NCBI RefSeq assembly: GCF_030711595.1
Contig: NZ_JAUJUJ010000009.1
Span: 1-64,000 of the forward strand
Length of the DNA stretch: 64,000 nucleotides
Direction of reading: 5' to 3'
From: Stenotrophomonas sp. YIM B06876
Lineage (GTDB): Bacteria; Pseudomonadota; Gammaproteobacteria; Xanthomonadales; Xanthomonadaceae
Part shown: positions 34,962 to 44,296 of the stretch, one piece after another
How the letters are laid out: the number at the start of each line of letters is the position of its first letter
Numbering within the stretch: position 1 is the first letter of the stretch
Notes under the pieces: model-generated
Database searches by the model: none
Seen by the model: the letters and a program-made list of their open reading frames with translations, nothing else
Told to the model about the DNA's origin: nothing
Program-made: the position numbers and the translations under genes

Positions 34962-35887
34962 GCCCGCCCCTTCCAGCGCCGGTAGGCGCGGTAGTGGTGG
35001 ATGGCGAAACCGGCAAAGGCCGGCTCGCGCTGCAGCGCCTTTTGCACTTTGGCCAGTTCGCGCTCGAACACCACCGGGCCTTCTTCGTCGAAGGTCACCT
35101 TGTCGATCTCGTTGGGGGACACTTCCACCCCGATCACCACTTTTTTGCGCGCGCGGTTGGCATAGGCGATTTCGCTGGCGGCGTGCGACAGGATGCTGTC
35201 GGCGCCCTCGGCCTTGTCGCGGTAATCCATCAGCGCCACGTAGTCGTAGAGATCGATCACATGCTCGCTGACCGGACGGCTACGGCCCTGCCATTCCAGG
35301 GTGATGCCATCCAGCCAGAACGGGATCGCCGGCCCCACCGCGAGCGTGGCCCGGTAGTCGCGCTTGATCCGCATCAGCGCCGCGCTCATGTCCAGGAAGT
35401 CGCCCAGCAGCCGCTCACGGGTGTGGTCATCCCATTCGTCGAGGATGTGCGGCTCGATATCCAGGTTCACCCCGTCAAAGCGCGCCGCGCGCGGTGCCGC
35501 GGCGTTGTAGTCGAGCACCCGGCGGAACATCGCCTCGGCATCGGCGCGGTGCTCCGGCAGGATGTAGGTCTCGGTATTGAGGTAGGCCGAACCCAGCAGC
35601 GCATAGGCCTGCATGCCGTTGCGGTGCAGGCGCTCGATCAGGGTGCGGTAGCGCTGCGGCTGCTCCACGATCAGGTTGCGGCCGCGGTAGCCGTCGGCAT
35701 ACAGATAGACCGAATCGATGTGCTGGGCCTTGAGATACGCGATGGCCTCGGTGGCCACCGCCGGATCGTCGAGCATCGCGTAGGACTCGGCCTCCCAGGT
35801 CCAGATCGCGCGCCCGGCCGCCGCCGAGGCAGCCGGCAGCAGGCCTGCGCACAGCAGCAGCAGCGGAAACAGCAAGCGGCGACTCAT
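34952..35887 (-). CDS. Secreted GH18-like putative glycan hydrolase
   Basis: 311 aa with signal peptide MSRRLLFPLLLLCAGLLPAASA. The mature part looks like a TIM barrel: IAYLKAQHIDSVYLYADGY, GMQAYALLGSAYLN, and the catalytic-type strand FDGVNLDIEPH (Asp138, Asp143, Glu145), close to the DxxDxDxE of family 18 hydrolases, then VALMDYRDKAEG. In a cluster with a GT2 synthase and a YaiO porin-like protein, a periplasmic glycan-trimming role is likely, but I am not certain of the family. The start ATG overlaps the stop of the transferase gene (ATGA), and the stop overlaps arfB. Confidence 0.7.
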   Translation of the reverse strand: MSRRLLFPLLLLCAGLLPAASAAAGRAIWTWEAESYAMLDDPAVATEAIAYLKAQHIDSVYLYADGYRGRNLIVEQPQRYRTLIERLHRNGMQAYALLGSAYLNTETYILPEHRADAEAMFRRVLDYNAAAPRAARFDGVNLDIEPHILDEWDDHTRERLLGDFLDMSAALMRIKRDYRATLAVGPAIPFWLDGITLEWQGRSRPVSEHVIDLYDYVALMDYRDKAEGADSILSHAASEIAYANRARKKVVIGVEVSPNEIDKVTFDEEGPVVFERELAKVQKALQREPAFAGFAIHHYRAYRRWKGRAWE

Positions 35888-38274
35888 GGCGGGGCACCTG
35901 CGCCGGTATCGGCGCCGAAATCGAAGGGAATGTGGAAGCGTCCGCGGCCCAGCGGCTGGCCGGTATCCGGATCTGACGGGCGCACCGACACATAATACCG
36001 GCCCGGTACCAGCCCCGGATGCCGCAATGTCAGGCGCACCGCACGCCGTTCGTGTGCGGCCAGCTGCAGCGCGCCACCCGACGCCTCCTGCACTTCGCGG
36101 CCGTCTTCGCTGCTGAGCACGGCCAGCGGCACGAACGCGGCGCTCGGCACCGGATCGCCATTGGCGAAGATCCCGTGGATGTCGATCGCATCGCCCGCCC
36201 GCCCCAACTGCACCGATTCCAGGGTGATGCCCGGCACCGCCCGGGCCGGCGGCCCGCTGCGCGGCGCGGCATCGGCGGCGGCAGCGCCGGCGGCGAACGC
36301 CAGCAGTGGGGGCGCCTCCCCGTCGGGCATCAACGCCAGCTGGCGCAGGAAGGTCGCATTGGCGCTGCGGTAGCGCTGCAGCCGGTGCGTCACCCAGGCC
36401 TGGAGGTGGGTGTCGTCCACCGGCGACAGATGCATGCCATCACCCAGTTCGAACAGTTGCCCATCGCGCAGCCACCAGCGATCGACCAGGTATTCGGGGT
36501 CGCTGGTCTTGGTCTGCTGCAGCGGGATCTCATGCTGGTTGCGGAAATCGGCGCCCATATCCAGCCCCGTACCCAGCCATGGCACCTGCGCCGGCCGCTG
36601 CAGGCCATAGGTGTGCGCGAACAGCGCCAGCAGCGACGGCGTCACATCCAGATGCGAGGACACAGCGCGCACCTGTGCCGGTTGCTTCAGCAGCGGCGAG
36701 AACACCAGCAGCGGCACGTGGTAGCGGTCGATGTGTTCGCCCATCGGGATTTCCGGCAGACGATGGTCACCGGTGATGACGAACACCGTGTTGCGGTACC
36801 ACGGCATCTGCGCTGCCGATTCGAAGTAGCGGCGCAGCTGGTCATCGGTGTACAGGATGGTGCTGTAGATATCGGCATTGGCGCGATAGGCCGGCAGCTG
36901 CGAGGCTGGCACCGCCAGCTGCTGCAGGCGCTGCTCGACGCGGGCGCGGTAGCGGTCCTGGCCCGGAAACTGGTAACTGGTGTGCATCGAAATGGTCTGC
37001 ATCGCCAGTGCGAATGGCGTTTGCAACCCGGTGCTGTCGGCCAGCACCCGCGATACCAGCTCGCGGTCGGGATAGCCCCAGCTGCTGAGCGGATTGAGCT
37101 GATAACCGCTGCCGAAATTTTTCAGATCGACCACGGCGTCGAGCTGCTGCAACCGCAGATAGGCGCGCTCGTTGTCGAAACCGGCATCGGTGCCGCTGTA
37201 GAACGCCGTGTGGTAGCCCTGCCGGTGCAACACGTTGAACAGCCCCGGGTGCGGCGGCATGCGCTCGCCCAGTGCGGCGAAGCCCTGTTCGCCGAACGGC
37301 AGCGAGCCCAGCAGCGAGGGCAATACCCCGAAGGTGCGGCCCTGGTTGGCAAGGAAGTTCTCGAAGTACAGGCTGCGCGTGGCCAGATCATCCAGGAACG
37401 GGGTGAAACTGCCGAGCTCGGCCTGTGGCCCGGAGAACGAACGGCCCAGCCCTTCGACCACGATCACCACCAGATTGGGGGGCGCCCCGTCGGAGGTCGC
37501 CGCGAAGTACGGACCCAGGGCATCGGGCGTGCGCTCCGGGTGCAGGAACGGATAGTGCGGATCCAATGGGGGTTCGTCGGCCGAGGCCGGCGCGACCACG
37601 CCTGCCGCATCCCCGGCCGGGCGCTGCAACCAGCGCAGGCTGTCGGCGGTGAACCAGGCCAGCTTGTTGCCGGCCAGCGCGCGTGCGGTATCGCCCGGCA
37701 GCGCGCCTGTTCCGGGTGCCAGTGGCAATCCCCAGCCGGCGAGGCCCGCCAGCACGGCGGTCACCGCCAGCCGCTGCCGCGGTTCAGGCTGCCAACGGCG
37801 CAGGCCGTACAGCGCCGCCCACAGCACCAGCAGCGGCAGTGCCAGGACCAGCATCCCGCTGGTACCGAGGTGGGCGCCGCCCGCCAGCGTGGTGGCGATT
37901 TCCGCCCGGCTGTAGCCGAACAGGTCCGCGCCCAGCGGCGTGCCGGCCACCTGGAAATACCGTTCAAGCGCCGCCTGCACCAGCAGGAAGACCGACCAGA
38001 CCATGCCGGTGGCCAACAGCCGCGCGCGCGGCGAGCCCAAGCGCAGGCACGGCCAAGACAGCAGCAACAGCAGTGGCAACGCCCGCAGCAGGGTCAGCAG
38101 CCCTTGGCCAAGCGCGAATGCGGCAATCCCCCCCTTCACCGGCGGCGGCCACGCCGCCGTACCCATCCCCACCGCCACTGCCGTGCCGGTCAGCACCAGC
38201 TGCGCGGCAAGCAGCGCCGGCAGCCAGGTGAAAAACCGCGCGAGCACGCCGCCCGCCCTGTTGTCAGCCGTCAT
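35884..38274 (-). CDS. LtaS/MdoB-like membrane sulfatase-fold transferase
   Basis: 796 aa. The N-terminal part has about five membrane helices (residues 15-190); a linker leads to a periplasmic alkaline-phosphatase-superfamily domain: NLVVIVVEGLGRSF (metal Glu), NQGRTFGVLPSLLGS with the likely Thr nucleophile, ISMHTSYQF, and VITGDHRLPE (metal Asp-His). This matches enzymes that move phosphoglycerol or similar groups from lipid donors to a glycan. A beta-sandwich-like C-terminal extension (ITLESVQLGRAGDAIDIHGI ...) is unusual. I prefer ATG 38274 (GTGGGGAACACG before it) to GTG 38286. The stop overlaps the GH18-like start. Confidence 0.82.
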   Translation of the reverse strand: MTADNRAGGVLARFFTWLPALLAAQLVLTGTAVAVGMGTAAWPPPVKGGIAAFALGQGLLTLLRALPLLLLLSWPCLRLGSPRARLLATGMVWSVFLLVQAALERYFQVAGTPLGADLFGYSRAEIATTLAGGAHLGTSGMLVLALPLLVLWAALYGLRRWQPEPRQRLAVTAVLAGLAGWGLPLAPGTGALPGDTARALAGNKLAWFTADSLRWLQRPAGDAAGVVAPASADEPPLDPHYPFLHPERTPDALGPYFAATSDGAPPNLVVIVVEGLGRSFSGPQAELGSFTPFLDDLATRSLYFENFLANQGRTFGVLPSLLGSLPFGEQGFAALGERMPPHPGLFNVLHRQGYHTAFYSGTDAGFDNERAYLRLQQLDAVVDLKNFGSGYQLNPLSSWGYPDRELVSRVLADSTGLQTPFALAMQTISMHTSYQFPGQDRYRARVEQRLQQLAVPASQLPAYRANADIYSTILYTDDQLRRYFESAAQMPWYRNTVFVITGDHRLPEIPMGEHIDRYHVPLLVFSPLLKQPAQVRAVSSHLDVTPSLLALFAHTYGLQRPAQVPWLGTGLDMGADFRNQHEIPLQQTKTSDPEYLVDRWWLRDGQLFELGDGMHLSPVDDTHLQAWVTHRLQRYRSANATFLRQLALMPDGEAPPLLAFAAGAAAADAAPRSGPPARAVPGITLESVQLGRAGDAIDIHGIFANGDPVPSAAFVPLAVLSSEDGREVQEASGGALQLAAHERRAVRLTLRHPGLVPGRYYVSVRPSDPDTGQPLGRGRFHIPFDFGADTGAGAPP

Positions 38275-38286
38275 CGTGTTCCCCAC

Positions 38287-39570
38287 TCACCAGCGCGAAT
38301 ACAGCGCGAAGGAAAGATCCTGTTCGTTGAAACCGTCGGCGTTGTCGGCATAGCCGGCGCCCAGCTTGAAGCCCCAGCGCGGCGTGATGAAGTGGGTCCA
38401 CGCCGCACCGATGGCGGCATTGTTGTTGCGCACGATGCCGCCGAAATTGTCGAAATCCGTGCTGCGGCCGTTGCCCAGGCTCAGTTCGAGATAGTCGTCG
38501 GCGTCACCCCGGTAGTAGTTCCGCACCAGAAGCCGATGGCTCCAGCTGCCCGAACCGGCGCCGGGCACGTGCTGCAGCTTGTACCGCGTGTACCAGTTGC
38601 CGGCGTAGCGGCCTACGCCGACGCCATAGAACTCGGTGTCGGAGGAGAAGCGCAGATGGTCGACGCTGGCCGACAACTCCCAGCCGCTGCCGACCCCCTG
38701 GAACACCTCCGCCCGCCAGCCCAGCCGCGGCAGGATGCCGCTGTCCGGCCCGCGCTGGTAACGCAGGTTGGCGTACGCGCGTGGCCACAGCGAGGTGTAG
38801 CCGTCCAGCGCCCAGGCCGTATCGTTGCGACCGAAATGATCGGCCCGCAACAATTCCAGGGCCAGCGAGCCGTGCTCGAAACGGCGGCGCAAGGACACAT
38901 CGACATCATTCCAGTCCTGGCGTCCGCCACTGAAACCGGTGTGGTCGATGCCGGCGCGCAGGGTCCAGCGGAAGCCGTCGTTGATCATCGCTTCGGGATT
39001 GGCGGTGCGCCGGGTCAGGCTGGCCTCCAGGCTCGCCATTTCCGCCGGGTCGGCGCCGCAGGCGCGGGCGCTGGCAAAGTCGGCGCGGGCCGCGTCGCGG
39101 TCCCCGCCAGCGCGGTAGGCGCGGCCCCGGGCGATATAGGCGGCCGGGTCCTGCGGGGCCAGTTCCACCCAGTGCGAATATGCGGCGATCGCCTGCTGCG
39201 GGCGGTCGCTCCAGCTGTACATGTCGCCCAGCGCCGACCATGCATCGGCATAGGTCGGGCTGCGCTGGACCACCGCGGTCAGGTCGGCCTCGGATTGGGT
39301 GTAGTGCCCCATCCAGGCGTAGGTGCGCCCGCGCGCAAGCAGCAGGTCGCCATTGTCCGGGTGCTCCTGCAGCAATGCGCTGTAGCGTTCGATCGCCGCA
39401 TCGCGCTGGCCGTTGGTGGCCAGCTGTCGCACCTGCAGCATCTGTTCGCTCAACGAGGGCGGTGATGCGGATGACGACTGTGCCCAGGCCGCCGGCGAGA
39501 CCGCCAGGGCCAGCCACAACGGCGCGTACAGGGAGAAGCCGGCGCTCCGCCGGAGAGTCGTATGCGGCAT
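38287..39570 (-). CDS. TPR protein with C-terminal YaiO-type outer-membrane beta barrel
   Basis: 427 aa. A signal peptide (LYAPLWLALAVSPAAWA) is followed by about three TPR units (residues 40-200; e.g. RDAAIERYSALLQEHPDNGD, YTQSEADLTAVVQRSPTYAD) and then a barrel domain from about residue 215 with alternating strands ending in aromatic residues (final SFALYSRW). This resembles YaiO-family barrels. It may be the outer-membrane exit for the glycan made by the GT2 synthase. I prefer ATG 39570 (CCAGGAAGC before it); ATG 39591 overlaps the GT2 stop as ATGA but lacks a ribosome site. Confidence 0.8.
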   Translation of the reverse strand: MPHTTLRRSAGFSLYAPLWLALAVSPAAWAQSSSASPPSLSEQMLQVRQLATNGQRDAAIERYSALLQEHPDNGDLLLARGRTYAWMGHYTQSEADLTAVVQRSPTYADAWSALGDMYSWSDRPQQAIAAYSHWVELAPQDPAAYIARGRAYRAGGDRDAARADFASARACGADPAEMASLEASLTRRTANPEAMINDGFRWTLRAGIDHTGFSGGRQDWNDVDVSLRRRFEHGSLALELLRADHFGRNDTAWALDGYTSLWPRAYANLRYQRGPDSGILPRLGWRAEVFQGVGSGWELSASVDHLRFSSDTEFYGVGVGRYAGNWYTRYKLQHVPGAGSGSWSHRLLVRNYYRGDADDYLELSLGNGRSTDFDNFGGIVRNNNAAIGAAWTHFITPRWGFKLGAGYADNADGFNEQDLSFALYSRW

Positions 39571-39587
39571 GGAAAGCTTCCTGGAGG

Positions 39588-41120
39588 TCATGGCGTGGGT
39601 CGGACGTCGACGGTGGTGGCAACGGTGGCAATGGCGGCGGGCGCGCCCTCCGGATGTTCTTCCTCGTGGGGTTGCTGCCAGGAACCGTCGCGGTTGATCC
39701 GGCCCCATTGATGGCGGCGGCCCATGCTGAACAACCAGCTCAGCATGCCGGTCACCCGCCAGACCGAGGTCAGCTGCCGGTAGCCGAAATTCTCCAGCAC
39801 CGCGGCCAGGAACAGCCACAACTGCTGCCGCGGCCGGGTATACAAGCGGAACGACAGCTCTTCCAACAGCATTGCATTGACCGACAACAGCACCCCCAGG
39901 CCAATCGCCGCGGCAAGGAACACCACAAACGCATACAGCGGAATCAAACCCAGGATCCACAACACGATCATCGCCACGTAGCCGGTCACTTCGATCATCG
40001 GGCCGAGGAATTCGAACAGCAGCATGAACGGAAAGGCGATCCAGCCGACCGTGCCGCCGCGCGGGTTCAGCATCAGTCCGAGGTTGGACCACAGGCTCTC
40101 GGCCAGCCCGCGTTGCCAGCGGATGCGCTGGCTTTTCAGCGAAGCCAGGTCACTGGGGGCTTCGGTCCAGCACACCGGGTCGGGCACGAAGCGGATGCGG
40201 TAGTCGCGTTTCTGCTCGCGCAGGTTGCGGTGCAGGCGCACCACCAGATCCATGTCCTCGCCGACGGTGGCACGGCGGTAGCCGCCAATGGCGATCACCC
40301 GTTCCTTGGAGAACACCCCGAAGGCGCCGGAGATGATCAGCAACGCGTTCATCGGCGACCAGCCCATGCGTCCGAACAGGAATCCGCGCAGGTATTCCAC
40401 CAGCTGGAAGGTCGGCAGCAGCCGCTTGGGCACATCCACTTTTTCCAGCATGCCGCCCTTGACGGTGCAGCCGTTCAGTACCCGCACCACGCCGCCGCTG
40501 GCCACCACCCGCGCATCCTCCAGGAACGGCCGCACCACCCGCGACAGGCTCTCCGGCTGCAGGATGCTGTCGGCGTCGATCACGCAGAACAGCGGATAGC
40601 GCGCACAGTTCAGGCCGGCATTGATCGCGTCGGCCTTGCCACCGTTGGCCTTGTCCACCATGCGGATCGTGGGAAAACGGGCCGAGGCGTACACCCCTTC
40701 GACCGTCTCGGTCGGCAGCCGCCGGCGGTAGGCTTCCGGCACCCGCACCAGGCCGAAGGCCTCGATCAGCACCTTGCGGGTGTCGTCGCTGGACCCGTCG
40801 TTGACCACCACGATCTCGAATTGGGGGTAGTCGGTCTTGAGCAGCGAACGCACCGAGGTCACCACCGAACCGGCCTCGTTGTGGGCAGGCAGCACAATGC
40901 TTACCGGAGGCTGGTGCTGGCGCAGGCCGTGGGGAAGATAGTGTGCGCGGTGCTCACGCATGTAACGCACGATGTGGAAGGCCGAGATGTAGTTGAGGAT
41001 CAGGTAGGCCAGGTTGATCGCCAAGAAATAGCCCAGGAACGCCCATTGCAGCGACACCAGCAGGTGCACCCAGTCGATCTGCTGGAAATACCGCACCAAC
41101 GCATCCCAGTAGGCACTCAT
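39588..41120 (-). CDS. Processive GT2 family glycosyltransferase (polysaccharide synthase, PgaC/BcsA-like)
   Basis: 510 aa. One or two N-terminal membrane helices, a GT-A domain and about four C-terminal helices. Catalytic signatures: SIVLPAHNEAGSV, VVNDGSSDDT, DADS (UDP-sugar/metal), GAFGVF, GEDMDL (catalytic base) and QRIRWQRG (the Q/RxxRW motif of processive synthases). It should make a linear polysaccharide from a nucleotide sugar at the inner membrane and push it out; the sugar cannot be told. The ATG overlaps the stop of the HEAT-repeat gene by 4 bp, so translation is coupled. Confidence 0.9.
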   Translation of the reverse strand: MSAYWDALVRYFQQIDWVHLLVSLQWAFLGYFLAINLAYLILNYISAFHIVRYMREHRAHYLPHGLRQHQPPVSIVLPAHNEAGSVVTSVRSLLKTDYPQFEIVVVNDGSSDDTRKVLIEAFGLVRVPEAYRRRLPTETVEGVYASARFPTIRMVDKANGGKADAINAGLNCARYPLFCVIDADSILQPESLSRVVRPFLEDARVVASGGVVRVLNGCTVKGGMLEKVDVPKRLLPTFQLVEYLRGFLFGRMGWSPMNALLIISGAFGVFSKERVIAIGGYRRATVGEDMDLVVRLHRNLREQKRDYRIRFVPDPVCWTEAPSDLASLKSQRIRWQRGLAESLWSNLGLMLNPRGGTVGWIAFPFMLLFEFLGPMIEVTGYVAMIVLWILGLIPLYAFVVFLAAAIGLGVLLSVNAMLLEELSFRLYTRPRQQLWLFLAAVLENFGYRQLTSVWRVTGMLSWLFSMGRRHQWGRINRDGSWQQPHEEEHPEGAPAAIATVATTVDVRPTP

Positions 41121-42181
41121 GTCGCGCTCCTCATACCCTGTTCGGACAGCACCTGGTCGATGATGTCGCGTCCGTAGCTGTCACTTTGGCGGGCACGGAT
41201 GCCCTGCAGCCCGACGGCACCGACGCCCGGCAGCGCCAACAGGGCCTGGGCAGCGCGGTAACGCACCCACCACACCGCGTCGCACAGCAGCGGCTCCAGT
41301 CGGGGCACATCTCCCTGCTCACCGATGCGGCCCAGCGCGGTGGCGGCGTTCATGCGCACGTGCCAGCGTTCGGCCGTGAGCAGCTGGCGCACGCGTTCAC
41401 GGTCCTGCGGAGCAGTGACCACCCGCAAGCAGGCCGACAGCACCCGGTCATCGACATTGCCCTCCAGCAGCTGCCGTACCAGAGCGCCGGCCTTGACCGG
41501 GTCGATGTCGGCAAGAAAGCCCACCAGCTTCACCGCCATGGTGCCTTCCACCCGCGGCAACACCGCCGCCAGTTCGCGCAGCGCGCTGCCATCATGGTTC
41601 TCGGCCAGGATCTGCGCCACGCTGCCTTCCACCCAGTCGTCGCGCTCCAGGATCGCCGGCACGAACATCGCCATCGCCCGCGGTGGATCGATCTGCGACA
41701 GCGCGCGGGCCGCACACAGGGAAACCACCGGACTGCGGTCGGTCAGCCAGGGCGACAGCAGGTCGAACAGATTCCGGTCACGCAGATAACCCAGGGCGAC
41801 GATCGCCATGGCCCGCGAGTGGTAGCCGCCGTGCAGCATCTTCTTGCTGGTTTCGACCAGACCGGCGCTTTTGCCGACCGCGATCAAACGCCGTGAATCG
41901 GCGTCGGACAGCGGCTCGTGTATGGCGTTCCAGGCTTCGACAAAGCCGAATATCTCGCCGTGCCGCACCGGCCGCACCGGCACCTGCTCGCCGTCCAGCA
42001 CCCGCTGGAACAGCCCGGCCCAGGTCTGTCGGGCCTGCGCGTCGCGCCGCTCGCGCCGCAGCGTATGCACCCGCAGCAGCAGGATGCTTGCCAGCAGCAG
42101 CGCCACCATCGCCAGCGTCGCCAGTGCCACCCAAAGCGCGATACGCACTTCCGGTGCCCCGTTGAAAAGATATTCCATCAT
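41117..42181 (-). CDS. Membrane-anchored HEAT-repeat protein, first gene of polysaccharide operon
   Basis: 354 aa. One N-terminal transmembrane helix (VALATLAMVALLLASILLL) precedes a cytoplasmic-looking helical repeat domain: HEAT-type units such as SRAMAIVALGYLRDRNLFDL, SPVVSLCAARALSQIDPPRA, WHVRMNAATALGRIGEQGDV and VWWVRYRAAQALLALPGVGA. Such proteins act as scaffolds; here it probably docks on the GT2 synthase. Two tandem ATG codons (42181, 42178) follow AGAGGG. No enzymatic residues are seen. It is divergent from the phosphatase gene, with a dyad operator-like sequence between. Confidence 0.8.
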   Translation of the reverse strand: MMEYLFNGAPEVRIALWVALATLAMVALLLASILLLRVHTLRRERRDAQARQTWAGLFQRVLDGEQVPVRPVRHGEIFGFVEAWNAIHEPLSDADSRRLIAVGKSAGLVETSKKMLHGGYHSRAMAIVALGYLRDRNLFDLLSPWLTDRSPVVSLCAARALSQIDPPRAMAMFVPAILERDDWVEGSVAQILAENHDGSALRELAAVLPRVEGTMAVKLVGFLADIDPVKAGALVRQLLEGNVDDRVLSACLRVVTAPQDRERVRQLLTAERWHVRMNAATALGRIGEQGDVPRLEPLLCDAVWWVRYRAAQALLALPGVGAVGLQGIRARQSDSYGRDIIDQVLSEQGMRSAT

Positions 42182-42255
42182 CCAGCCCTCTGCCGCAGAG
42201 GGGACGCGGCGCCCTGTCGCCCCCATTAGACACCTGGACAACGCGGAAACGTTAC

Positions 42256-42286
42256 CTGAAATAATTGAACCCTGTCACTATTTCAG
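42256..42286. promoter_or_regulatory. Inverted repeat in the divergent HEAT/phosphatase promoter region
   Basis: CTGAAATA, 15-bp spacer, TATTTCAG: perfect 8-bp arms centred in the 159-bp space between the polysaccharide operon and the divergent phosphatase gene. The region is markedly AT-rich compared with its flanks and is the obvious place for shared control. Confidence 0.5.
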
Positions 42287-42340
42287 ACACCGAAATCGAT
42301 CAACCCTTGACTTTGCAAGAATTCAAATGGCGTTTATTTC

Positions 42341-43306
42341 ATGAAAAATATTTCCAGAAAAGCCTGGCTGGGCGCTTTGCTGATGGTGTGTGTGTTCGGT
42401 TTTGCCGCAGGCGGGTGGGTATTGCTGCATCCGGCCAGCTTCGCCGTGCAACCGTGGCGGGCGCAGGAATCCATCACCGCCACCCGCTTCGTGTTCGGCC
42501 CGTACCCGATGGAACAGGACATGCAGCGCCTGCACGACCAGGGCGTGACCACCATCATCAGCCTGCTCAATCCGGCACTGCCCTACGAGTCGGTGCTGCT
42601 GAAGGATGAACGCAAACGTGCCGGAAAATTCGGCATCGTAGTGCAGAACTTTCCGATGGGCAGCATCCTCGGGCAGCGTTTCGGCGTCGATTACGAACGC
42701 AACTCCAAGGCTGCCGCAGAGGCCGCCATGGCCAGCCACGGCCCGGTGTATATCCACTGCTACCTGGGCCTGCATCGGGCCGCCGACGTACGCGACTATC
42801 TGCAGAAATACGCGCCGACCCGGGAATTCGACGGTGACCTGGCCCACCACCGCAACCCCCGCCAGCTCGCCAATGAACGCGCCTTCGCGCTGTTCAAGCA
42901 CGGCCAGTACGATGCCGCCGCACAGATGCTCAACAGCGTGCAGCCACTGGATTACGCCGCGCACGTGCAGCATGGCTGGATCCACCTGCGCCGCGACGAA
43001 AACCAGCAGGCCCGCAACGAGTTCAGCCAGGCCATTGCCTTGGGCAACCCGAAAATGGATGCCTGGGATGGGCAGGGATTCGCCGCGTTGCGCCTGGGCG
43101 AGCTGCCTGCCGCGGAAGCGGCTTTTTCCAACGCCCTCGCCCTGGATGCGCAGGACGGTGACGCCAGACAGGGGCTGGCCCAGGTTTTCTATCGCCGTGG
43201 CGACGCCGCAAAAGCGAAGCCGCTGCTTGAAGCGTTGCACAAGCAGAACCCGGACAACAGCGAGGTTGGCCAGTTGCTGCAGCACGTGAACGCAATGCTC
43301 GAGTAG
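42341..43306 (+). CDS. Membrane-anchored dual-specificity phosphatase with TPR repeats
   Basis: 321 aa. The N-terminal helix (LGALLMVCVFGFAAGGWVLL) acts as anchor or signal. Residues about 45-155 form a dual-specificity phosphatase domain with the CX5R loop HCYLGLHR (Cys140, Arg146). The C-terminal half has TPR-type repeats (ARNEFSQAIALGNPKMDAWD; AEAAFSNALALDAQDGDARQ). The topology suggests a periplasmic domain. Divergence from the polysaccharide operon suggests that it regulates or processes that system, perhaps by dephosphorylating a protein or glycan; this is inference. The ribosome site is poor. Confidence 0.82.
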   Translation: MKNISRKAWLGALLMVCVFGFAAGGWVLLHPASFAVQPWRAQESITATRFVFGPYPMEQDMQRLHDQGVTTIISLLNPALPYESVLLKDERKRAGKFGIVVQNFPMGSILGQRFGVDYERNSKAAAEAAMASHGPVYIHCYLGLHRAADVRDYLQKYAPTREFDGDLAHHRNPRQLANERAFALFKHGQYDAAAQMLNSVQPLDYAAHVQHGWIHLRRDENQQARNEFSQAIALGNPKMDAWDGQGFAALRLGELPAAEAAFSNALALDAQDGDARQGLAQVFYRRGDAAKAKPLLEALHKQNPDNSEVGQLLQHVNAMLE

Positions 43307-43527
43307 GAGATTGGCGTGCCTGGCCGCCCCTCCGGGCATCCCCACCGGCTGCAACGGATGGGTCCGGGCCGGGGGAAAAACGCCGCGGAGGTGGCAGCTT
43401 CCGTCAGCCCGGATGGGACGGCACCGGGTTTGGCAGGCGCCAAGCCCTTCAGCCACGCAGGTGTCCGCGCCGCGCCGATATCCGCAGCGGTATGCTGGGC
43501 GTCCGTACCTCCCGGCAGGATGCTCCG

Positions 43528-44046
43528 ATGCGCGCGACCCGATTCCGCTTTTCCACCCTGCTGCTGTTGGCGCTGGCCACAGGCGGCATTGCGCCGGCGC
43601 TGGCCGCGGCGCCCACCGACGGCGACATCAACCGGCTGTTGGCCGCCTCGCGCGCGCAGACCATGCTCGATGCCATGCTGCCGCAGATGGAAGCGATGCA
43701 GCAGCAGCAGTTCGCCCAGTTCAGCGCACAGCAGCAACTCACCGGCGAGCAGCAGGCGCAGCTGCAGCGCATCCAGCAACGCACCCGCCAGACCGTGCGC
43801 CAGGCGCTGTCGTGGGCGCAGCTGCGGCCGATGTATGTGGACCTGTACAAGCAGTCGTTCTCGAAGGAAGACGTGCTGGCGATGGCCGAGTTCTACGAGA
43901 GTCCGGCCGGGCAGAGTCTGCTCGACAAGACCCCGGCGCTGATGCAGAACCTGATGCTGGCGATCCAGACGAAGATGCAGCCGCTGCTGGTCGACCTGCA
44001 GAAGGATCTGGAGCGGATCCTCACTGAGCCGGCCGCGGCGAAGTAA
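43528..44046 (+). CDS. DUF2059 periplasmic protein
   Basis: 172 aa with signal peptide FSTLLLLALATGGIAPALA. The mature part is helical, with a Gln-rich stretch (MEAMQQQQFAQFSAQQQL) and the conserved DUF2059 core: YVDLYKQSFSKEDVLAMAEFYESPAGQSLL. The function of the domain is unknown; it is common as a single copy or pair in proteobacteria. ATG 43528 has GCAGGA upstream. No operon partner: the phosphatase gene ends 221 bp upstream. Confidence 0.85.
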   Translation: MRATRFRFSTLLLLALATGGIAPALAAAPTDGDINRLLAASRAQTMLDAMLPQMEAMQQQQFAQFSAQQQLTGEQQAQLQRIQQRTRQTVRQALSWAQLRPMYVDLYKQSFSKEDVLAMAEFYESPAGQSLLDKTPALMQNLMLAIQTKMQPLLVDLQKDLERILTEPAAAK

Positions 44047-44296
44047 CCGCTGCCGGTGGCGCCGCACCCGCGCTGTGGCAGCGAGGTCAGTCGCAAAGCC
44101 TGTGTGCTGCAGGATCGCGACGCAGCGCCGGGCGCACCGGCCTGTTTCCTGCGGGAACACTCGCAACCTGGTCGCGGCTGCGCCCGGCTGCAGGCGGAAC
44201 ATCTCACGGCGGCGCTGGAACGCCAGCCGGTAACGCTTTCGCGGCTCACCTCGCCCCTGCCCGGCAATTGCTGCATGCCCGCGCTGGCGGTCGTTT

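Noticed and set aside
36019-39465. Very long plus-strand open frame (over 1,100 codons) opposite the transferase and barrel genes
   Set aside because: Antisense shadow of GC-rich codon use; the minus-strand genes carry clear domains and coupled starts. The same holds for long frames at 57583-59985, 45286-48228 and 6831-8132.
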